A model generated the notes under the pieces. That model had not been told where the DNA came from and made no database searches. It saw nothing but the letters and a program-made list of their open reading frames with translations. The position numbers were made by a program, and so were the translations under genes. Shown here piece by piece: positions 17,130 to 26,670 of a stretch of DNA of 64,000 nt. Each line of letters starts with the position of its first letter. Positions within the stretch are counted from its first letter, which is position 1. Origin of the DNA: Phycisphaerae bacterium (GTDB lineage Bacteria > Planctomycetota > Phycisphaerae > UBA1845 > PWPN01); the NCBI GenBank assembly GCA_030372985.1, contig JAUCQB010000047.1:1-64000 (forward strand), in the 5' to 3' direction.

Positions 17130-18452
17130 GTGACCGTACTCACGCATCGGCTGACCTGCGTCATCGGTCTTGTTACGCTTGCCGCGATTATTTCCGGCTG
17201 CAATGCTCCTCAACCGTCGCCGCTGCAAGTGCTGGTGCTCAGCGATCGAGAATCTGCCGTGATCAGCAGATTCGCAGACCGACTCACCGGCCGGGGCGAA
17301 GTGGAGATTCATTTCGCAAAAACCCTCGACAACATTTCACCTGCAAGGGCGGATGTATTGCTGCTGGACCAAGCCTCGCCGATCGAGCTTCACACCGCTG
17401 CCGAGCAGCAGATCGTGCAGTTCGTGCGATCCGGAAAAGGGATCGTGGCCATGGGGAACTCATTGAAATGCGCTCGTTCATGTCCGGCACTGAGCCGCAT
17501 GCTGGGCGGGTCGGCCGGCTGCACGGCGCTCACGAACGAAATCTCCTTTGTCGTTCTCGACCCTGCGGATGCGACCATGCTGAGCATCGGCGGCGTCTTT
17601 TCCCTGGTGGATGCCCCTGCCGTTGCTGATGAGTCGGGAATGTGCGACAAGAACGTTCTCATGCGCACGGCCGGGCCGGTGGCGTGCCACGGCGGCAAAA
17701 CCACCGACAAGCCTGTGCCGGTGGCATGGACGCGACGAGCCGAAGGAGGACGCGTGTTCGCAACGGTGCTGGGATGCGAAGACGTTGTGCTGCAGGATGA
17801 GCGGTTCATCACCATCATTCACAATGCTCTGCGATGGTGCGGCGGACGGATGGCTGACACAAGGCACAACGTGCTGCGCAAGCCGGAGCAACAGGCGGGC
17901 TTCGATCTGCTGTTCAACGGCCAGGATCTGACCGGCTGGACGGGCGATCCCAAGCTGTGGTCGGTCGAAAACGGCGAAATCGTCGGTCGGGGCGAGAACC
18001 TGCCGCACAATGTTTTCCTCACTTACGACAAGCCTTACTCGGATTTCGTGCTGCGATACTCAGTGAGACTGATCAACCACAACAGCGGCGTGCAGTTCCG
18101 CAGTCAGCGCTTCCCGGAGTTCGTGGTGAAGGGCTACCAGGCGGACATCGCCGACCGGTGGTACGGAAGCCTGTATGAAGAAGGGCTGGGGCGAGGCGTC
18201 CTGGCCGACGGCTTTACGGGCAAGGGAGAGAAAGTCGCCCGCCTTGACGGCTGGAACGATATGGCGGTCAAAGCGGTGGGATCGCGCATGATCATCAAGC
18301 TGAACGGCCTGACCACGGTGGATTTCACGGAGACCGACGCAAGCCGGCCCAGGAGCGGCGTCATTGCCCTGCAACTGCACGCCGGCCCGCCGATGGAGGT
18401 CCGCTTCCGCGATATCCGCATCCGGCCGCTGGCGGAGGGTGCGAAACAATAG
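17130..18452 (+). CDS. Lipoprotein: ThuA-like domain plus 3-keto-disaccharide hydrolase (DUF1080) domain
   Basis: This 440-residue protein has a signal peptide with lipobox (TLAAIISGC). The N-terminal half (about 30-250) resembles ThuA-like, glutamine-amidotransferase-fold proteins: DVLLLDQASP, FVRSGKGIVAMGNS, PVAWTRRAEGGRVFATVLG and a final ALRWCGG. The C-terminal half (about 260-435) is a DUF1080 jelly roll: GFDLLFNGQDLTGWTGD, then WSVENGEIVGRG and VRFRDIRIRPL. Members of the latter family hydrolyse 3-keto-glycosides or bind sugars. The start is GTG at 17130 with GGAGG seven bases upstream; an in-frame TTG at 17112 is less good. Carbohydrate processing at the cell surface is inferred. Confidence 0.87.
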   Translation: MTVLTHRLTCVIGLVTLAAIISGCNAPQPSPLQVLVLSDRESAVISRFADRLTGRGEVEIHFAKTLDNISPARADVLLLDQASPIELHTAAEQQIVQFVRSGKGIVAMGNSLKCARSCPALSRMLGGSAGCTALTNEISFVVLDPADATMLSIGGVFSLVDAPAVADESGMCDKNVLMRTAGPVACHGGKTTDKPVPVAWTRRAEGGRVFATVLGCEDVVLQDERFITIIHNALRWCGGRMADTRHNVLRKPEQQAGFDLLFNGQDLTGWTGDPKLWSVENGEIVGRGENLPHNVFLTYDKPYSDFVLRYSVRLINHNSGVQFRSQRFPEFVVKGYQADIADRWYGSLYEEGLGRGVLADGFTGKGEKVARLDGWNDMAVKAVGSRMIIKLNGLTTVDFTETDASRPRSGVIALQLHAGPPMEVRFRDIRIRPLAEGAKQ

Positions 18453-18459
18453 CGCCGTT

Positions 18460-19935
18460 TCATGCCCGCCTGGCGAGGCATTGTCGAATTCGCTTCAGGC
18501 TTTTTTCCTTGCCCAGCATCGCCAGCGTTTCGCCGATCGGCGGGCTGACCGTCGAGCCGGAGACGGCCACGCGGATCGGCTGGGCGACTTTTCCCATGTT
18601 GACCGACCGCTCCTCACCAATCTGCTTGAGCAGAGACTCCACGTTCTCGGCGGTCCAGGGGTCGACCGACTCAAGTCTGGGGACCAGCGACTCGAGCATC
18701 TGATACCCGGCGTTCTCGCCCTTGGCCAGCACCTTCTTCACGGCGTCGGGATCACAGGCGATGTTCTCATCGGCCTCGTAGATGAAGCCGCATTTGTATT
18801 CGATGTCGGCGAAGGTGCGGAAGCCTCTGTTGATCCTCAGCAGGTAACGTCTAGCCGCCTCGTCGAGCTTCGCCCGGCTGATGCGCAAGTCAGGATTGAC
18901 GGTGAGGTAATCGTCCAATGTCGCCGCGAGGCGTTCTTCGCCTGTCGATGCCACTGCGTCGGTGTTGAAGGCGATCAGCTTGTCGCGATCGAACCTGGCG
19001 TTGGTCCGCCCGATGCGATCGACGCTGAAGAGCTCGACCATTTCCTGCAGGGTCATCTTCTCGCGGTCCTGCCCCGGCGACCAGCCGAGCAGAGCGATGA
19101 AGTTGACCAGGACCTCGGGCAAGTAACCCGCCTGTCGAAAGGCAAAAACCTCGACGGCACCGTCTCGCTTGGACAATTTCCGGCCCTGCATGTCCATGAT
19201 CAGCGGCAGGTGTGCATACTGAGGCGTCGCAAAGCCCAGTGCCCGTTGAAGAGCGATGTGGCGCGGCGTCTGGGACAGAAACTCCTGTCCGCGGAGCACG
19301 AAGGTGACGCCCATGGCTGCGTCATCGGCAACATTGGCCAGATGGTAGGTGGGCATGCCGTCGGCCTTGCAGATGATGAAGTCGTCCAGTTCGCTCGCCG
19401 AGATGGTCACATCACCCATGACCTCGTCACGAACGGTGACGTCCTGGCCGGCGGCCTTGAATCGAACGACCACCGGCCGACCGGCCTGCCGGGCCTTGCG
19501 AACGTCGTTTTCATCCGGGAAGGTCGCCGGGCGGGGGTACATGAACGCCTTCTTCTGGGCCTCGGCCTCGGCTCGCATGGCCTCCAGCTCCTCGGCTGTG
19601 TCAAACGCGTGGTAGGCGTTCCCGCTGTCGAGCAGACGTTTCAGGACTGACCGGTAGTAGTCCAGTCGCTGGGACTGGTAATACGGCCCGTTCGGTCCGC
19701 CCACGCCGACGCCCTCGTCCCACTGCAGGCCGAGCCAGCGCAGGTCTTCCATAATCTTCTGGTCGGCCCCCTCGACGTTTCGAGCGGTGTCAGTGTCCTC
19801 GATGCGCAGGATGAACGTTCCGCCGGTCTGTCGGGCGATCAGCCAGTTGAACAGGGCGGTGCGGGCACCTCCGATGTGCAGATGACCGGTGGGCGATGGC
19901 GCGAAGCGCACGCGGGCGGGTGATGGTGAACTCAT
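18460..19935 (-). CDS. gltX: Glutamyl-tRNA synthetase
   Basis: A 491-residue class I aminoacyl-tRNA synthetase. The HIGH-type motif is HLHIG (18-22) after FAPSPTG, and the KMSKS-type motif is KLSKRDG near residue 250. The length and C-terminal anticodon-binding helical domain are normal for a bacterial, discriminating or non-discriminating, GluRS. Its ATG overlaps the stop of pssA in an ATGA, so translation is probably coupled. Confidence 0.97.
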   Translation of the reverse strand: MSSPSPARVRFAPSPTGHLHIGGARTALFNWLIARQTGGTFILRIEDTDTARNVEGADQKIMEDLRWLGLQWDEGVGVGGPNGPYYQSQRLDYYRSVLKRLLDSGNAYHAFDTAEELEAMRAEAEAQKKAFMYPRPATFPDENDVRKARQAGRPVVVRFKAAGQDVTVRDEVMGDVTISASELDDFIICKADGMPTYHLANVADDAAMGVTFVLRGQEFLSQTPRHIALQRALGFATPQYAHLPLIMDMQGRKLSKRDGAVEVFAFRQAGYLPEVLVNFIALLGWSPGQDREKMTLQEMVELFSVDRIGRTNARFDRDKLIAFNTDAVASTGEERLAATLDDYLTVNPDLRISRAKLDEAARRYLLRINRGFRTFADIEYKCGFIYEADENIACDPDAVKKVLAKGENAGYQMLESLVPRLESVDPWTAENVESLLKQIGEERSVNMGKVAQPIRVAVSGSTVSPPIGETLAMLGKEKSLKRIRQCLARRA

Positions 19936-20915
19936 AGCGCTTTCTTATCTGCCTCTGTGTCAGCGGATGGAGGATCAAGGGCGGTTTGCGGCGCGGCTGC
20001 GGTCCGACCCGTTCGGCCGATCAGGCGACCGGAGACGTAGCGGACCGGTCCGCTCAGAGCGAAGGTCCATGCGATCACCAGCAGGCTTAACTCGGTGTAG
20101 ATCCAGATCAGCGGCAACGCCAGCAGAACCAGAATCACATGTTCAAGAGGCCGTCGACGCAAGAGCCAGTTGGCGGCATGGGTGTACGGCAACCGGCTGA
20201 CCATCAGGAGCGCAAGAGCCAGCGTGCAGAAGGGCAACGCCCTGGTCAGAAAACCTGCCGACCGTGCCCATTCGTTGGACGCATCGATGCTCTCATGCAG
20301 AAAAACAACGCTGATGACGGCGATCGCCGCACCGGGCGACGGCAGACCCTTGAAACCCTGGTGAGCCGCCTCTTCCAGGCTTGCCTCCACGTTGAATCTT
20401 GCCAGCCGAAGAGCCGCGCAGCATGCATAGATGATCCCCACAAACAGGGTCAGCCGGCCGAAGTGCTGGAACTGCAGGGGTGCATAGCCCCATTGGGTGA
20501 TTTCACGGTGCACCAGCGTGACCATCATGACACCCGGGGCAACGCCGAAGCTGACGATGTCGGCCAGAGAGTCAAGCTGCTCTCCGAACTTGCTGGCCTG
20601 TCCTGTCTTGCGGGCCACTCGCCCATCAAGCGCGTCGCACAACAGCGACCCCACAATCATCCACGACGCAAGGGACAGAAACGAAGGGACATGCCTTTGC
20701 AGGAACTCCCGCTTGAACGTCGGAGAGGCGTCGATGCCCTTGGCTGCATGGAGTTCCTGAAGGTCTCGTCCGCAACTGTGTATGGCCGCAAAGCCGAGGC
20801 AGAGATTTCCGAGCGTCAGCAGCGTCGGCAGCATGCCAATCGTGCGCAGGCGGCGGCGCCTGCGGACGGCGGGTCTCTCGACGCCGGGATTCTCGCCAAC
20901 AACGGGTTTGAGCAT
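19932..20915 (-). CDS. pssA: CDP-diacylglycerol--serine O-phosphatidyltransferase
   Basis: An integral membrane CDP-alcohol phosphatidyltransferase making phosphatidylserine. The family motif is complete: D97-G-x2-A101-R102-x8-G111-x3-D115-x3-D119. At least seven hydrophobic segments are visible. The N-terminus is basic (RRRRRLRT) and the C-terminal 35 residues are hydrophilic. Its ribosome site AAGGAG overlaps the end of psd, six bases upstream, and its stop overlaps gltX. The gene sits directly behind the decarboxylase that uses its product. Confidence 0.95.
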   Translation of the reverse strand: MLKPVVGENPGVERPAVRRRRRLRTIGMLPTLLTLGNLCLGFAAIHSCGRDLQELHAAKGIDASPTFKREFLQRHVPSFLSLASWMIVGSLLCDALDGRVARKTGQASKFGEQLDSLADIVSFGVAPGVMMVTLVHREITQWGYAPLQFQHFGRLTLFVGIIYACCAALRLARFNVEASLEEAAHQGFKGLPSPGAAIAVISVVFLHESIDASNEWARSAGFLTRALPFCTLALALLMVSRLPYTHAANWLLRRRPLEHVILVLLALPLIWIYTELSLLVIAWTFALSGPVRYVSGRLIGRTGRTAAAPQTALDPPSADTEADKKAL

Positions 20916-20921
20916 TGGTCA

Positions 20922-21623
20922 TTACTCCTTGGTGCCCGACCGCGAGTCGACCTGGCGGGCCACGACGGTCAGGGCCCCGTAGGCACGGTCGCCGATGGTG
21001 ACGGCCGGGACATAGCCGCTGTCGGCCTTGACGATCAACTCCGTGCGCGAGCCGAACTTGATCAGGCCGATCCGCTGGCCGGCTTCCACGTGGTCGCCAA
21101 CCTTGACGCTGCAAACCACGCGCCGAGCGATCAGCCCGGCGATCTGTCGGACCACAATCGGCCCTTTCGACGCGTCGTCCGGCTCGATCACAAGGGTGTT
21201 GGCCTCGTTGAGCCGGCCGGAGTTCGGGTCCCTGGCATCGAGAAACCGGCCCGGCTGGTAGGTGATCCGCCGGACGGTACCCGAACAGGGGCTGCGGTTC
21301 ACATGGACGTCAAGCACGCTCAGGAAGATGCCGATCCGGGTTGCCGGGCCGCTGATATCCGGGTGCTGTTCCATGCTCGATATTTCAACCACCTTGCCAT
21401 CGGCAGGGGCAACCAGGATCCCCATCGCGGCCGGGGTCACCCGCTGGGGATCTCGAAAGAAGGCCATTCCGCCCAGCCAGAGGAGGGTCGCCAGCACTCC
21501 CATGACCCATGCCCAGGAGTATCCCGATGCGGCGATGGCGTAAAAAGCGACGGCCGGGCAAGCCAACAGCAGGGTCAAGATGATCATCTCCCGGCAACCG
21601 GCCGGGGCCAACGGGATTCGCAT
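20922..21623 (-). CDS. psd: Phosphatidylserine decarboxylase (short, pyruvoyl type)
   Basis: Makes phosphatidylethanolamine from phosphatidylserine. The 233-residue length matches the short Psd class, which resembles archaetidylserine decarboxylase. Two N-terminal membrane segments (about 13-52) precede the catalytic part, with FFRDPQR, VAPADGKV, IFLSVLDVHVNRSP and NEANT. The autocatalytic cleavage site that forms the pyruvoyl group is Gly191-Ser192 in KFGSRTEL. GGGAG lies nine bases before the ATG. It leads the operon psd-pssA-gltX. Confidence 0.95.
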   Translation of the reverse strand: MRIPLAPAGCREMIILTLLLACPAVAFYAIAASGYSWAWVMGVLATLLWLGGMAFFRDPQRVTPAAMGILVAPADGKVVEISSMEQHPDISGPATRIGIFLSVLDVHVNRSPCSGTVRRITYQPGRFLDARDPNSGRLNEANTLVIEPDDASKGPIVVRQIAGLIARRVVCSVKVGDHVEAGQRIGLIKFGSRTELIVKADSGYVPAVTIGDRAYGALTVVARQVDSRSGTKE

Positions 21624-21901
21624 TTCAGGGAGCTCCCCAAAGGCTTCTCCACCCGGGCTTTATCGTAACCGCAACCGTCTGCCCGCAAAAGGTCCCGCCG
21701 GCGGCATACCCCGCCCGGCCCGGCCTGCAGCCATGGAGGGGTTTTCGGACCTATGGGCCGTGGAAGCGACTTTCCCGCAACCTTTTGCGATACAAGCCGT
21801 AGCAAAACATGGGTGCATTGACCTGCCGCAGGCTTGGGAGCATTATGCCATTCTGCAAACCCGGCTTAACCGGGAACTCTCGGACCGCGCGAGCATCTAA
21901 T

Positions 21902-22534
21902 ATGGCGAAGCAGACACTGGTATCGGCCCAGCCCGGCGCGATCAATGTGGAGGACGCCCTGCTGGTCGAGCAGGTCCGAGCGGGCGACATGAGTGCGTTT
22001 TCCCGTCTGGTTGCCCGGTATCAGGACCGTATCGTCAATACCTGCTGGCGTATCAGCGGGAACCATGATGACGCCCAGGACTTAGCCCAGGAAGCCTTCC
22101 TGCGGGCCCTGGAGTGCATCGACTCGTTTCAGCAGCGGGCGGGCTTTTATACGTGGCTGTTTCGGATCGCCGTGAACCTGGCCTTGTCGCACCGGCGCAA
22201 GACGGCCAGAGTGGTGAAGCTGTCATTGCACGGTTCGGACGGCGGCCTGCGGACGGACCACCAGGCAGCACGGTTGGTCGGGCGGGTCACGCGGGAGGCC
22301 GATGAGCCCTCCGCGAGGCTGGCGTCTCACGAGGCCGGCAAGCTCGTGGCCGAGGCGATCGAGCAACTGGACGACGAGTCGCGAGCGGTCGTTGTGCTTC
22401 GCGACATCGAGGGATTCGATTATCAGCAGATCGCCGAGATGCTGGATCTGCCGATGGGAACGGTGAAGTCCCGGTTGTACCGGGCGAGAATGGAACTGCG
22501 CGGGCGATTGGGACCGGACCTGTCGCCCGGATGA
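21902..22534 (+). CDS. ECF-type RNA polymerase sigma factor
   Basis: About 210 residues with the two ECF regions. Region 2 (about 20-85) reads DMSAFSRLVARYQDRI, then DDAQDLAQEAFLRAL and FYTWLFRIAVNLALSHRRK. Region 4 (about 145-200) reads AIEQLDDESRAVVVLRDIEGFDYQQIAEML and GTVKSRLYRAR. A charged linker of roughly 50 residues separates them. The ATG at 21902 gives a normal N-terminus; an earlier in-frame ATG at 21809 would add 31 unusual residues, and neither has a strong ribosome site. The anti-sigma-like gene 32 bases downstream is probably its regulator. Confidence 0.92.
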   Translation: MAKQTLVSAQPGAINVEDALLVEQVRAGDMSAFSRLVARYQDRIVNTCWRISGNHDDAQDLAQEAFLRALECIDSFQQRAGFYTWLFRIAVNLALSHRRKTARVVKLSLHGSDGGLRTDHQAARLVGRVTREADEPSARLASHEAGKLVAEAIEQLDDESRAVVVLRDIEGFDYQQIAEMLDLPMGTVKSRLYRARMELRGRLGPDLSPG

Positions 22535-22566
22535 CATGACGCCGCCGAAGGAGCGGCCAACGCGGT

Positions 22567-24639
22567 ATGAACGCCGAACGACGCGAGTATCTGGAAATGC
22601 AACTGTCCGCTTACCTGGACGGTGAATTGACACCGCAGGAGCAGGCGGAAGTTGAGGCCTGGCTGGCGACCGATCCGGAGGCCCGCCGGCTTCTTGCGGA
22701 GCTTCGCGCGACCGTTGATGCCGTTCAATTACTGCCGCGAGCCCGGGCATCGGAAGAACTGCTGGGCAATCTGCGGACCAGGATGGAGCGCAGGGCTTTG
22801 CTGGACACACCGGGTCCGGCCGAGGTAGTTACCAGAACGCCGGCCCTGTCGTGGGGCAGGTGGGTGGCGGCCGCAGCCGTGATCGCCCTGACCGTCACGG
22901 CCGGCTACTTCACCTGGACTCTGCGATCAGAGCAGCAGGCAGTTGGCCCGCAACTCGCGTCTCGCGACGAGGCTGCTGAACGAAAGTCTTCGGCGGCGAC
23001 GGAGAAGATGTCACCAGACGCCGGGGTCGACACGTTAGACGCCGGGGTCGACACGTCGATCGAGCACCGCGAGGCCGGGGACACGACTGGGGTCCCCGCG
23101 CCGGCTGTTTTGCCCCCGGCTTCCGCCAGACCCGCACGTAAACCGCCTGAACCGGCGCCCGGAGGAGCGCCTGCCTTGCTGGCCGAAGGTAAACCTCTCG
23201 AAAGGCTGAACGAGGGAGAATCGGTCCACGCGAAGCGAGGCACGGAAGGTGGTGTATTGGCCGAGGCCCCGGCGGCTCGTGAAGCCGTGGCTGGTGCACT
23301 GACCAGTGGTGCAGGGGAAGATGCACTCGTGGACAAAAAGCCGGATACCTTGAGCTTCGCCGGTCGGCTTGAGGGGCGCAGCGCAGAAAGCAAAGGCATA
23401 CAACACCAGTGCGCCTCGGCCCTCGTCCCCGGGGCGGATGTCGCGGATGGCCGGACTCGTGTGCTGACCTTCGCCTTCGCCGATGCGAGCAGCCGCAGCA
23501 AGGCGATCGAGTCGCTTCGGCGAGAGCTTCCGCAGGGTGAGGGCATCGAAGAGGCCAAGCCGTCTGCTGGTTTTCCGCGTGCGACGCAACGTAGCGTAAG
23601 GACACCGCAGGAAACGCACCCGGCGGAGATGGCCTACCAACCTTCTGCTGGGGCCGGCGATTCGGTTCGCCATCGCAGACAAGAGATGGTGCTTCGCTCC
23701 CTTCGAGAGAGTGAAGTCAATGGGATCCTCAAAGAAGCCGGCGACGCATCCCTGGGTTTTAAGGTCGCCTCGATCGACACGAATCCAGATTCCGCCGTGA
23801 ACGTTCTCAAGGTGGTCGCCGTCGACGGCGCCTCGGCGGATCGACTCGTGGCCGTGCTCAATAGCCGCGACTGGTACGCCGGCCAATACCGCCGTCTCGC
23901 CGGGGACGCGAAACCAGTTCGACTCCATGACGGCAAAGAGAAGAAAGACAGCCCAGAGCCGGATCGAGAGTCGACAATAATGGTGGATGACGACGCTGTC
24001 GACAGAGTCTGGAACGACCACGACGGCGACGGTGTAACAGAGTGGATGCATCTCCCGAGGGCTCTTCCGAAACCACCGGCAACGCAGCCGTCTCGGGAAT
24101 CACTTTACCGCTCTGATGCCGACACAATCACACCGTTGGATGGAAAGTTGACTTGGGACGTCACCCACGTCTTGGAGAACGGCGGCCGAGACGACATCAT
24201 GACGGATGAGCAAGGCGTGGCCAACCAGGTCTACGACATGGCTCTGAGGCCTGACCGGAGCATTGTTCTTGATGCGGACGCGGCACCCCACGCCGCGACT
24301 TTGCCTGCCGACTCGCCGCAAGCCAAGGCATCTTACGGCATGGGTGGGATGGGCATGATGGGCAGCGCGGTTGCTGGGACCGGTCTGAGGGGTATGGGCG
24401 CAGGGTACGGAACCTACGGCGCAGCACAGGACAGAGGATCGACTTCCAGGTATGCCGGCTCTTGGTCTGCTCAAAGCAGTTCCCGCCCCGCGTCGGCGGT
24501 CGAATCCCGGCCGTCTGACAGCAACCTGCTGGTGGTGTACTTCGAGGTGCTCTCGCCGGACACGCAGCCTGCGGCCGCGTTGCGCGCTTCCGCTCCGGCC
24601 TCCGCGGAACCGACGTCACGACCCGCCACGCGCCCTTGA
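22567..24639 (+). CDS. Membrane-anchored anti-sigma-factor-like protein with a long extracytoplasmic region
   Basis: The N-terminus (about 1-75) has the helical pattern of anti-sigma domains: LSAYLDGELTPQEQAEVEAWL, then a segment on dividing residues DPEARRLLAELR. The HxxxCxxC zinc motif of classical ZAS proteins is absent. One membrane helix follows (about 96-117). The remaining 570 residues are outside the membrane: Ala/Pro/Glu-rich, then a domain with VLTFAFADASSRSKAIESLRREL and VVAVDGASADRLVAVLNSRDWY, then a Gly/Met-rich stretch (GMGGMGMMG) near 595. It probably sequesters the ECF sigma factor encoded just upstream. Its last 24 bases overlap the convergent EEP gene. Confidence 0.8.
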   Translation: MNAERREYLEMQLSAYLDGELTPQEQAEVEAWLATDPEARRLLAELRATVDAVQLLPRARASEELLGNLRTRMERRALLDTPGPAEVVTRTPALSWGRWVAAAAVIALTVTAGYFTWTLRSEQQAVGPQLASRDEAAERKSSAATEKMSPDAGVDTLDAGVDTSIEHREAGDTTGVPAPAVLPPASARPARKPPEPAPGGAPALLAEGKPLERLNEGESVHAKRGTEGGVLAEAPAAREAVAGALTSGAGEDALVDKKPDTLSFAGRLEGRSAESKGIQHQCASALVPGADVADGRTRVLTFAFADASSRSKAIESLRRELPQGEGIEEAKPSAGFPRATQRSVRTPQETHPAEMAYQPSAGAGDSVRHRRQEMVLRSLRESEVNGILKEAGDASLGFKVASIDTNPDSAVNVLKVVAVDGASADRLVAVLNSRDWYAGQYRRLAGDAKPVRLHDGKEKKDSPEPDRESTIMVDDDAVDRVWNDHDGDGVTEWMHLPRALPKPPATQPSRESLYRSDADTITPLDGKLTWDVTHVLENGGRDDIMTDEQGVANQVYDMALRPDRSIVLDADAAPHAATLPADSPQAKASYGMGGMGMMGSAVAGTGLRGMGAGYGTYGAAQDRGSTSRYAGSWSAQSSSRPASAVESRPSDSNLLVVYFEVLSPDTQPAAALRASAPASAEPTSRPATRP
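23016..23057. repeat. In-frame 21-bp tandem duplication
   Basis: Two 21-base copies (23016-23036 and 23037-23057) with core GACGCCGGGGTCGACACG encode a repeated DAGVDT in the extracytoplasmic linker of the anti-sigma-like protein. They differ only at the last base. Confidence 0.9.
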
Positions 24640-25560
24640 GTTTGCCCCGGCGGGTGAATACAGTCTCAATACCGCCTTGACCGGGAAATGATCCGACGGG
24701 TAACGACCGTCCGTGTTGTCATAGACGATCGCCGCTTCAGCGACCGTCGATTCCGGCGAAGCCAGGACATAGTCAATCTTCTCTCCCTCGCGCTTGCCGG
24801 CAAAGCCGTTGAAGGTGCCGACGACCTTCGCATCGGGATGAAGCACCCGGAAGGTGTCAACCAGGGCCGGCACAACCGCGCATGCTCCCTGTTTGGCGGG
24901 CACCGCGGGAATCTGCCCTTTCAGATATCGCACGACCGGGTTGCCTTCGCCCGCGTTGAAATCACCTGTCAGAATGAGCGGGTCCGGATGCGCCCGGCGA
25001 CCCATTCGTTGTGCGATCAGTTCGGCGCCCAGCTCGCGCGCCGGTTGAGACTGGTGGTCCAGGTGGGTGTTGAACATGTAGAAGCAGACACCGCTCTGGC
25101 GGTCGCGAAGACGTGCCCAAGTACAGATGCGGGTGATGTTGTTTCCCCAGCTTCGCGAGCCGGGCACTTCGGGGGTATCGGACAGCCAGAAAGTGCCTTG
25201 TTCACGCGCCTCGAAACGGGCCGAGCAGTAGAGAATGGCCGAGGCTTCGCCGCCTGACTTGCCGTCGTCGCGTCCGGCCGATATTTCACCGTACTCCGGC
25301 ACGGCCTGCCGTATTTCGTCCAACTGGAACCGCATGGCCTCCTGCAGTCCGACGACGTCCGGCCGATGGTCGCGGAACACCTGGAAAACCATCTCGCGGC
25401 GTTTGCTCCAGTGATTGGGCCCGTCGTTGGCGGTGCCATAGCGGATGTTGAAGCTCATCGCTCGCACTTCCTGTGTGCCGCTCGCACCTTGGCCGATGCC
25501 CCCCTGCTGACAACCCGCCAGCGTGACTGCCAGGACCGCCAATATCAGAATCCGTCGCAT
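24616..25560 (-). CDS. Secreted endonuclease/exonuclease/phosphatase-family lipoprotein
   Basis: About 314 residues with a lipobox signal (LAVLAVTLAGC). The EEP fold has all the expected sites: SFNIRYG, VGLQEA with the metal-binding Glu, NTHLDHQS, LTGDFNAGEGN, KIDYVLAS, and a terminal SDHFPV with the catalytic His. Family members cleave phosphodiesters in nucleic acids, lipids or sugar phosphates; this secreted group is often annotated simply as EEP family. The ATG at 25558-25560 has GAGGAG five bases upstream. The 3' end overlaps the convergent anti-sigma gene by 24 bases. Confidence 0.88.
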   Translation of the reverse strand: MRRILILAVLAVTLAGCQQGGIGQGASGTQEVRAMSFNIRYGTANDGPNHWSKRREMVFQVFRDHRPDVVGLQEAMRFQLDEIRQAVPEYGEISAGRDDGKSGGEASAILYCSARFEAREQGTFWLSDTPEVPGSRSWGNNITRICTWARLRDRQSGVCFYMFNTHLDHQSQPARELGAELIAQRMGRRAHPDPLILTGDFNAGEGNPVVRYLKGQIPAVPAKQGACAVVPALVDTFRVLHPDAKVVGTFNGFAGKREGEKIDYVLASPESTVAEAAIVYDNTDGRYPSDHFPVKAVLRLYSPAGANSRARGGS

Positions 25561-25808
25561 GGTTTCTCCTCTCGTGAGCAATCTTCCTGTGTCCGTCGCC
25601 CGCCTCGCCCGAGCAGGCAATGGTAAGACCGATCGCCGTCCTCGCCAAGCTGCATCGGCGACTGGCCTTCTGCAGCGGTCCGTGTATAGTGTTCACCCGT
25701 TTGCCCGGGTGGCGGTGCGGTGGCCGGTCCGGGCCGGCTTGCCGCGCACGGCCTGTGGATGAGGCCATTGGCGGGCGACATCCCCGGATTGCGAGGCGGC
25801 AGCACGCA

Positions 25809-26624
25809 ATGCCCATTCATCCTACTGCCATTGTTGACCAGCGTGCCGAAATCGATCCGACCGTCGACATCGGTGCCTATGCGATCGTTGACGGCGTCGT
25901 TCGCATTGGCGCGGGGACCCGTGTGTACCCACATGCTTATCTCACGGGTTGGACCGAGATCGGGCCGAACTGCGAGATACATCCCAACGCGGTCATCGGC
26001 CACGCCCCGCAGGACCTGGCCTATCGCGGCGAAGAGTCTTACTGCCGAATCGGCGAAGGCACCATTATACGGGAGGGGGTATCCATCCATCGCGGGACGG
26101 CTCCCGGCTCGGCGACGGTGGTCGGCAGGCGCTGTTTCCTGATGGCCAATTCGCACATCGGCCACAACTGCCAGGTGGGCGACAATGTCAAGATGGCCAA
26201 CGGGGCCCTTCTGGCCGGGCACGTCCACGTGGGCGACGGCGCCTTTCTCAGCGGCAACATCGCGATCCACCAGTTCTGCCGCGTTGGGGACCTCGTTATG
26301 GTCCATGGTGTTGTGGCCGTCATCATGGACGTGCCGCCTTATTTCACAGTGGGAAACCTGGGTCTGTGCGCGGGCATCAACGTCGTCGGGCTTCGGCGCG
26401 CCGGCTTCACCTCCGAGCAGCGGCAGGACGTGCAGCACGCTTTCCGGACGCTTTACCATTCCGGAATGACTTTTCAAAAGGCCTTGGACAAGCTGGCTGA
26501 AACGGTGACCACCGACGCGGGACGCAGGATCGTCGAATTTCTGCGGGCCCCGTCCAAACGCGGAATCGTCGCCTGTCTTCACAACCGCTTCGGCAAGGCT
26601 TCGGCGGCAGAAGCCGAGGAGTAA
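25809..26624 (+). CDS. lpxA: Acyl-ACP--UDP-N-acetylglucosamine O-acyltransferase
   Basis: LpxA catalyses the first step of lipid A synthesis. The 271-residue protein starts MPIHPTAIVD and consists of hexapeptide repeats forming a left-handed beta-helix (IGEGTIIREGVSIHRGT, VGDNVKMANGALLAGHVHVGDG). The catalytic-His region is SHIGHNC. It ends with the typical helical C-domain (LGLCAGINVVGLRRAGF, then FRTLYHSGMTF). The frame is open further upstream, but ATG 25809 matches family starts. It stands apart from lpxD/fabZ, with an acyltransferase fusion gene converging on it. Confidence 0.95.
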   Translation: MPIHPTAIVDQRAEIDPTVDIGAYAIVDGVVRIGAGTRVYPHAYLTGWTEIGPNCEIHPNAVIGHAPQDLAYRGEESYCRIGEGTIIREGVSIHRGTAPGSATVVGRRCFLMANSHIGHNCQVGDNVKMANGALLAGHVHVGDGAFLSGNIAIHQFCRVGDLVMVHGVVAVIMDVPPYFTVGNLGLCAGINVVGLRRAGFTSEQRQDVQHAFRTLYHSGMTFQKALDKLAETVTTDAGRRIVEFLRAPSKRGIVACLHNRFGKASAAEAEE

Positions 26625-26670
26625 GCCCCCCCGGGACGGTCATGTGCCGCGCTTGAACACGTCTTCTTGA

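Noticed and set aside
20139-21668. Open frame of 509 codons antisense to pssA and psd
   Set aside because: Both minus-strand genes have complete catalytic motifs and ribosome sites; the opposite frame has Gln/His/Arg-rich composition typical of a shadow.
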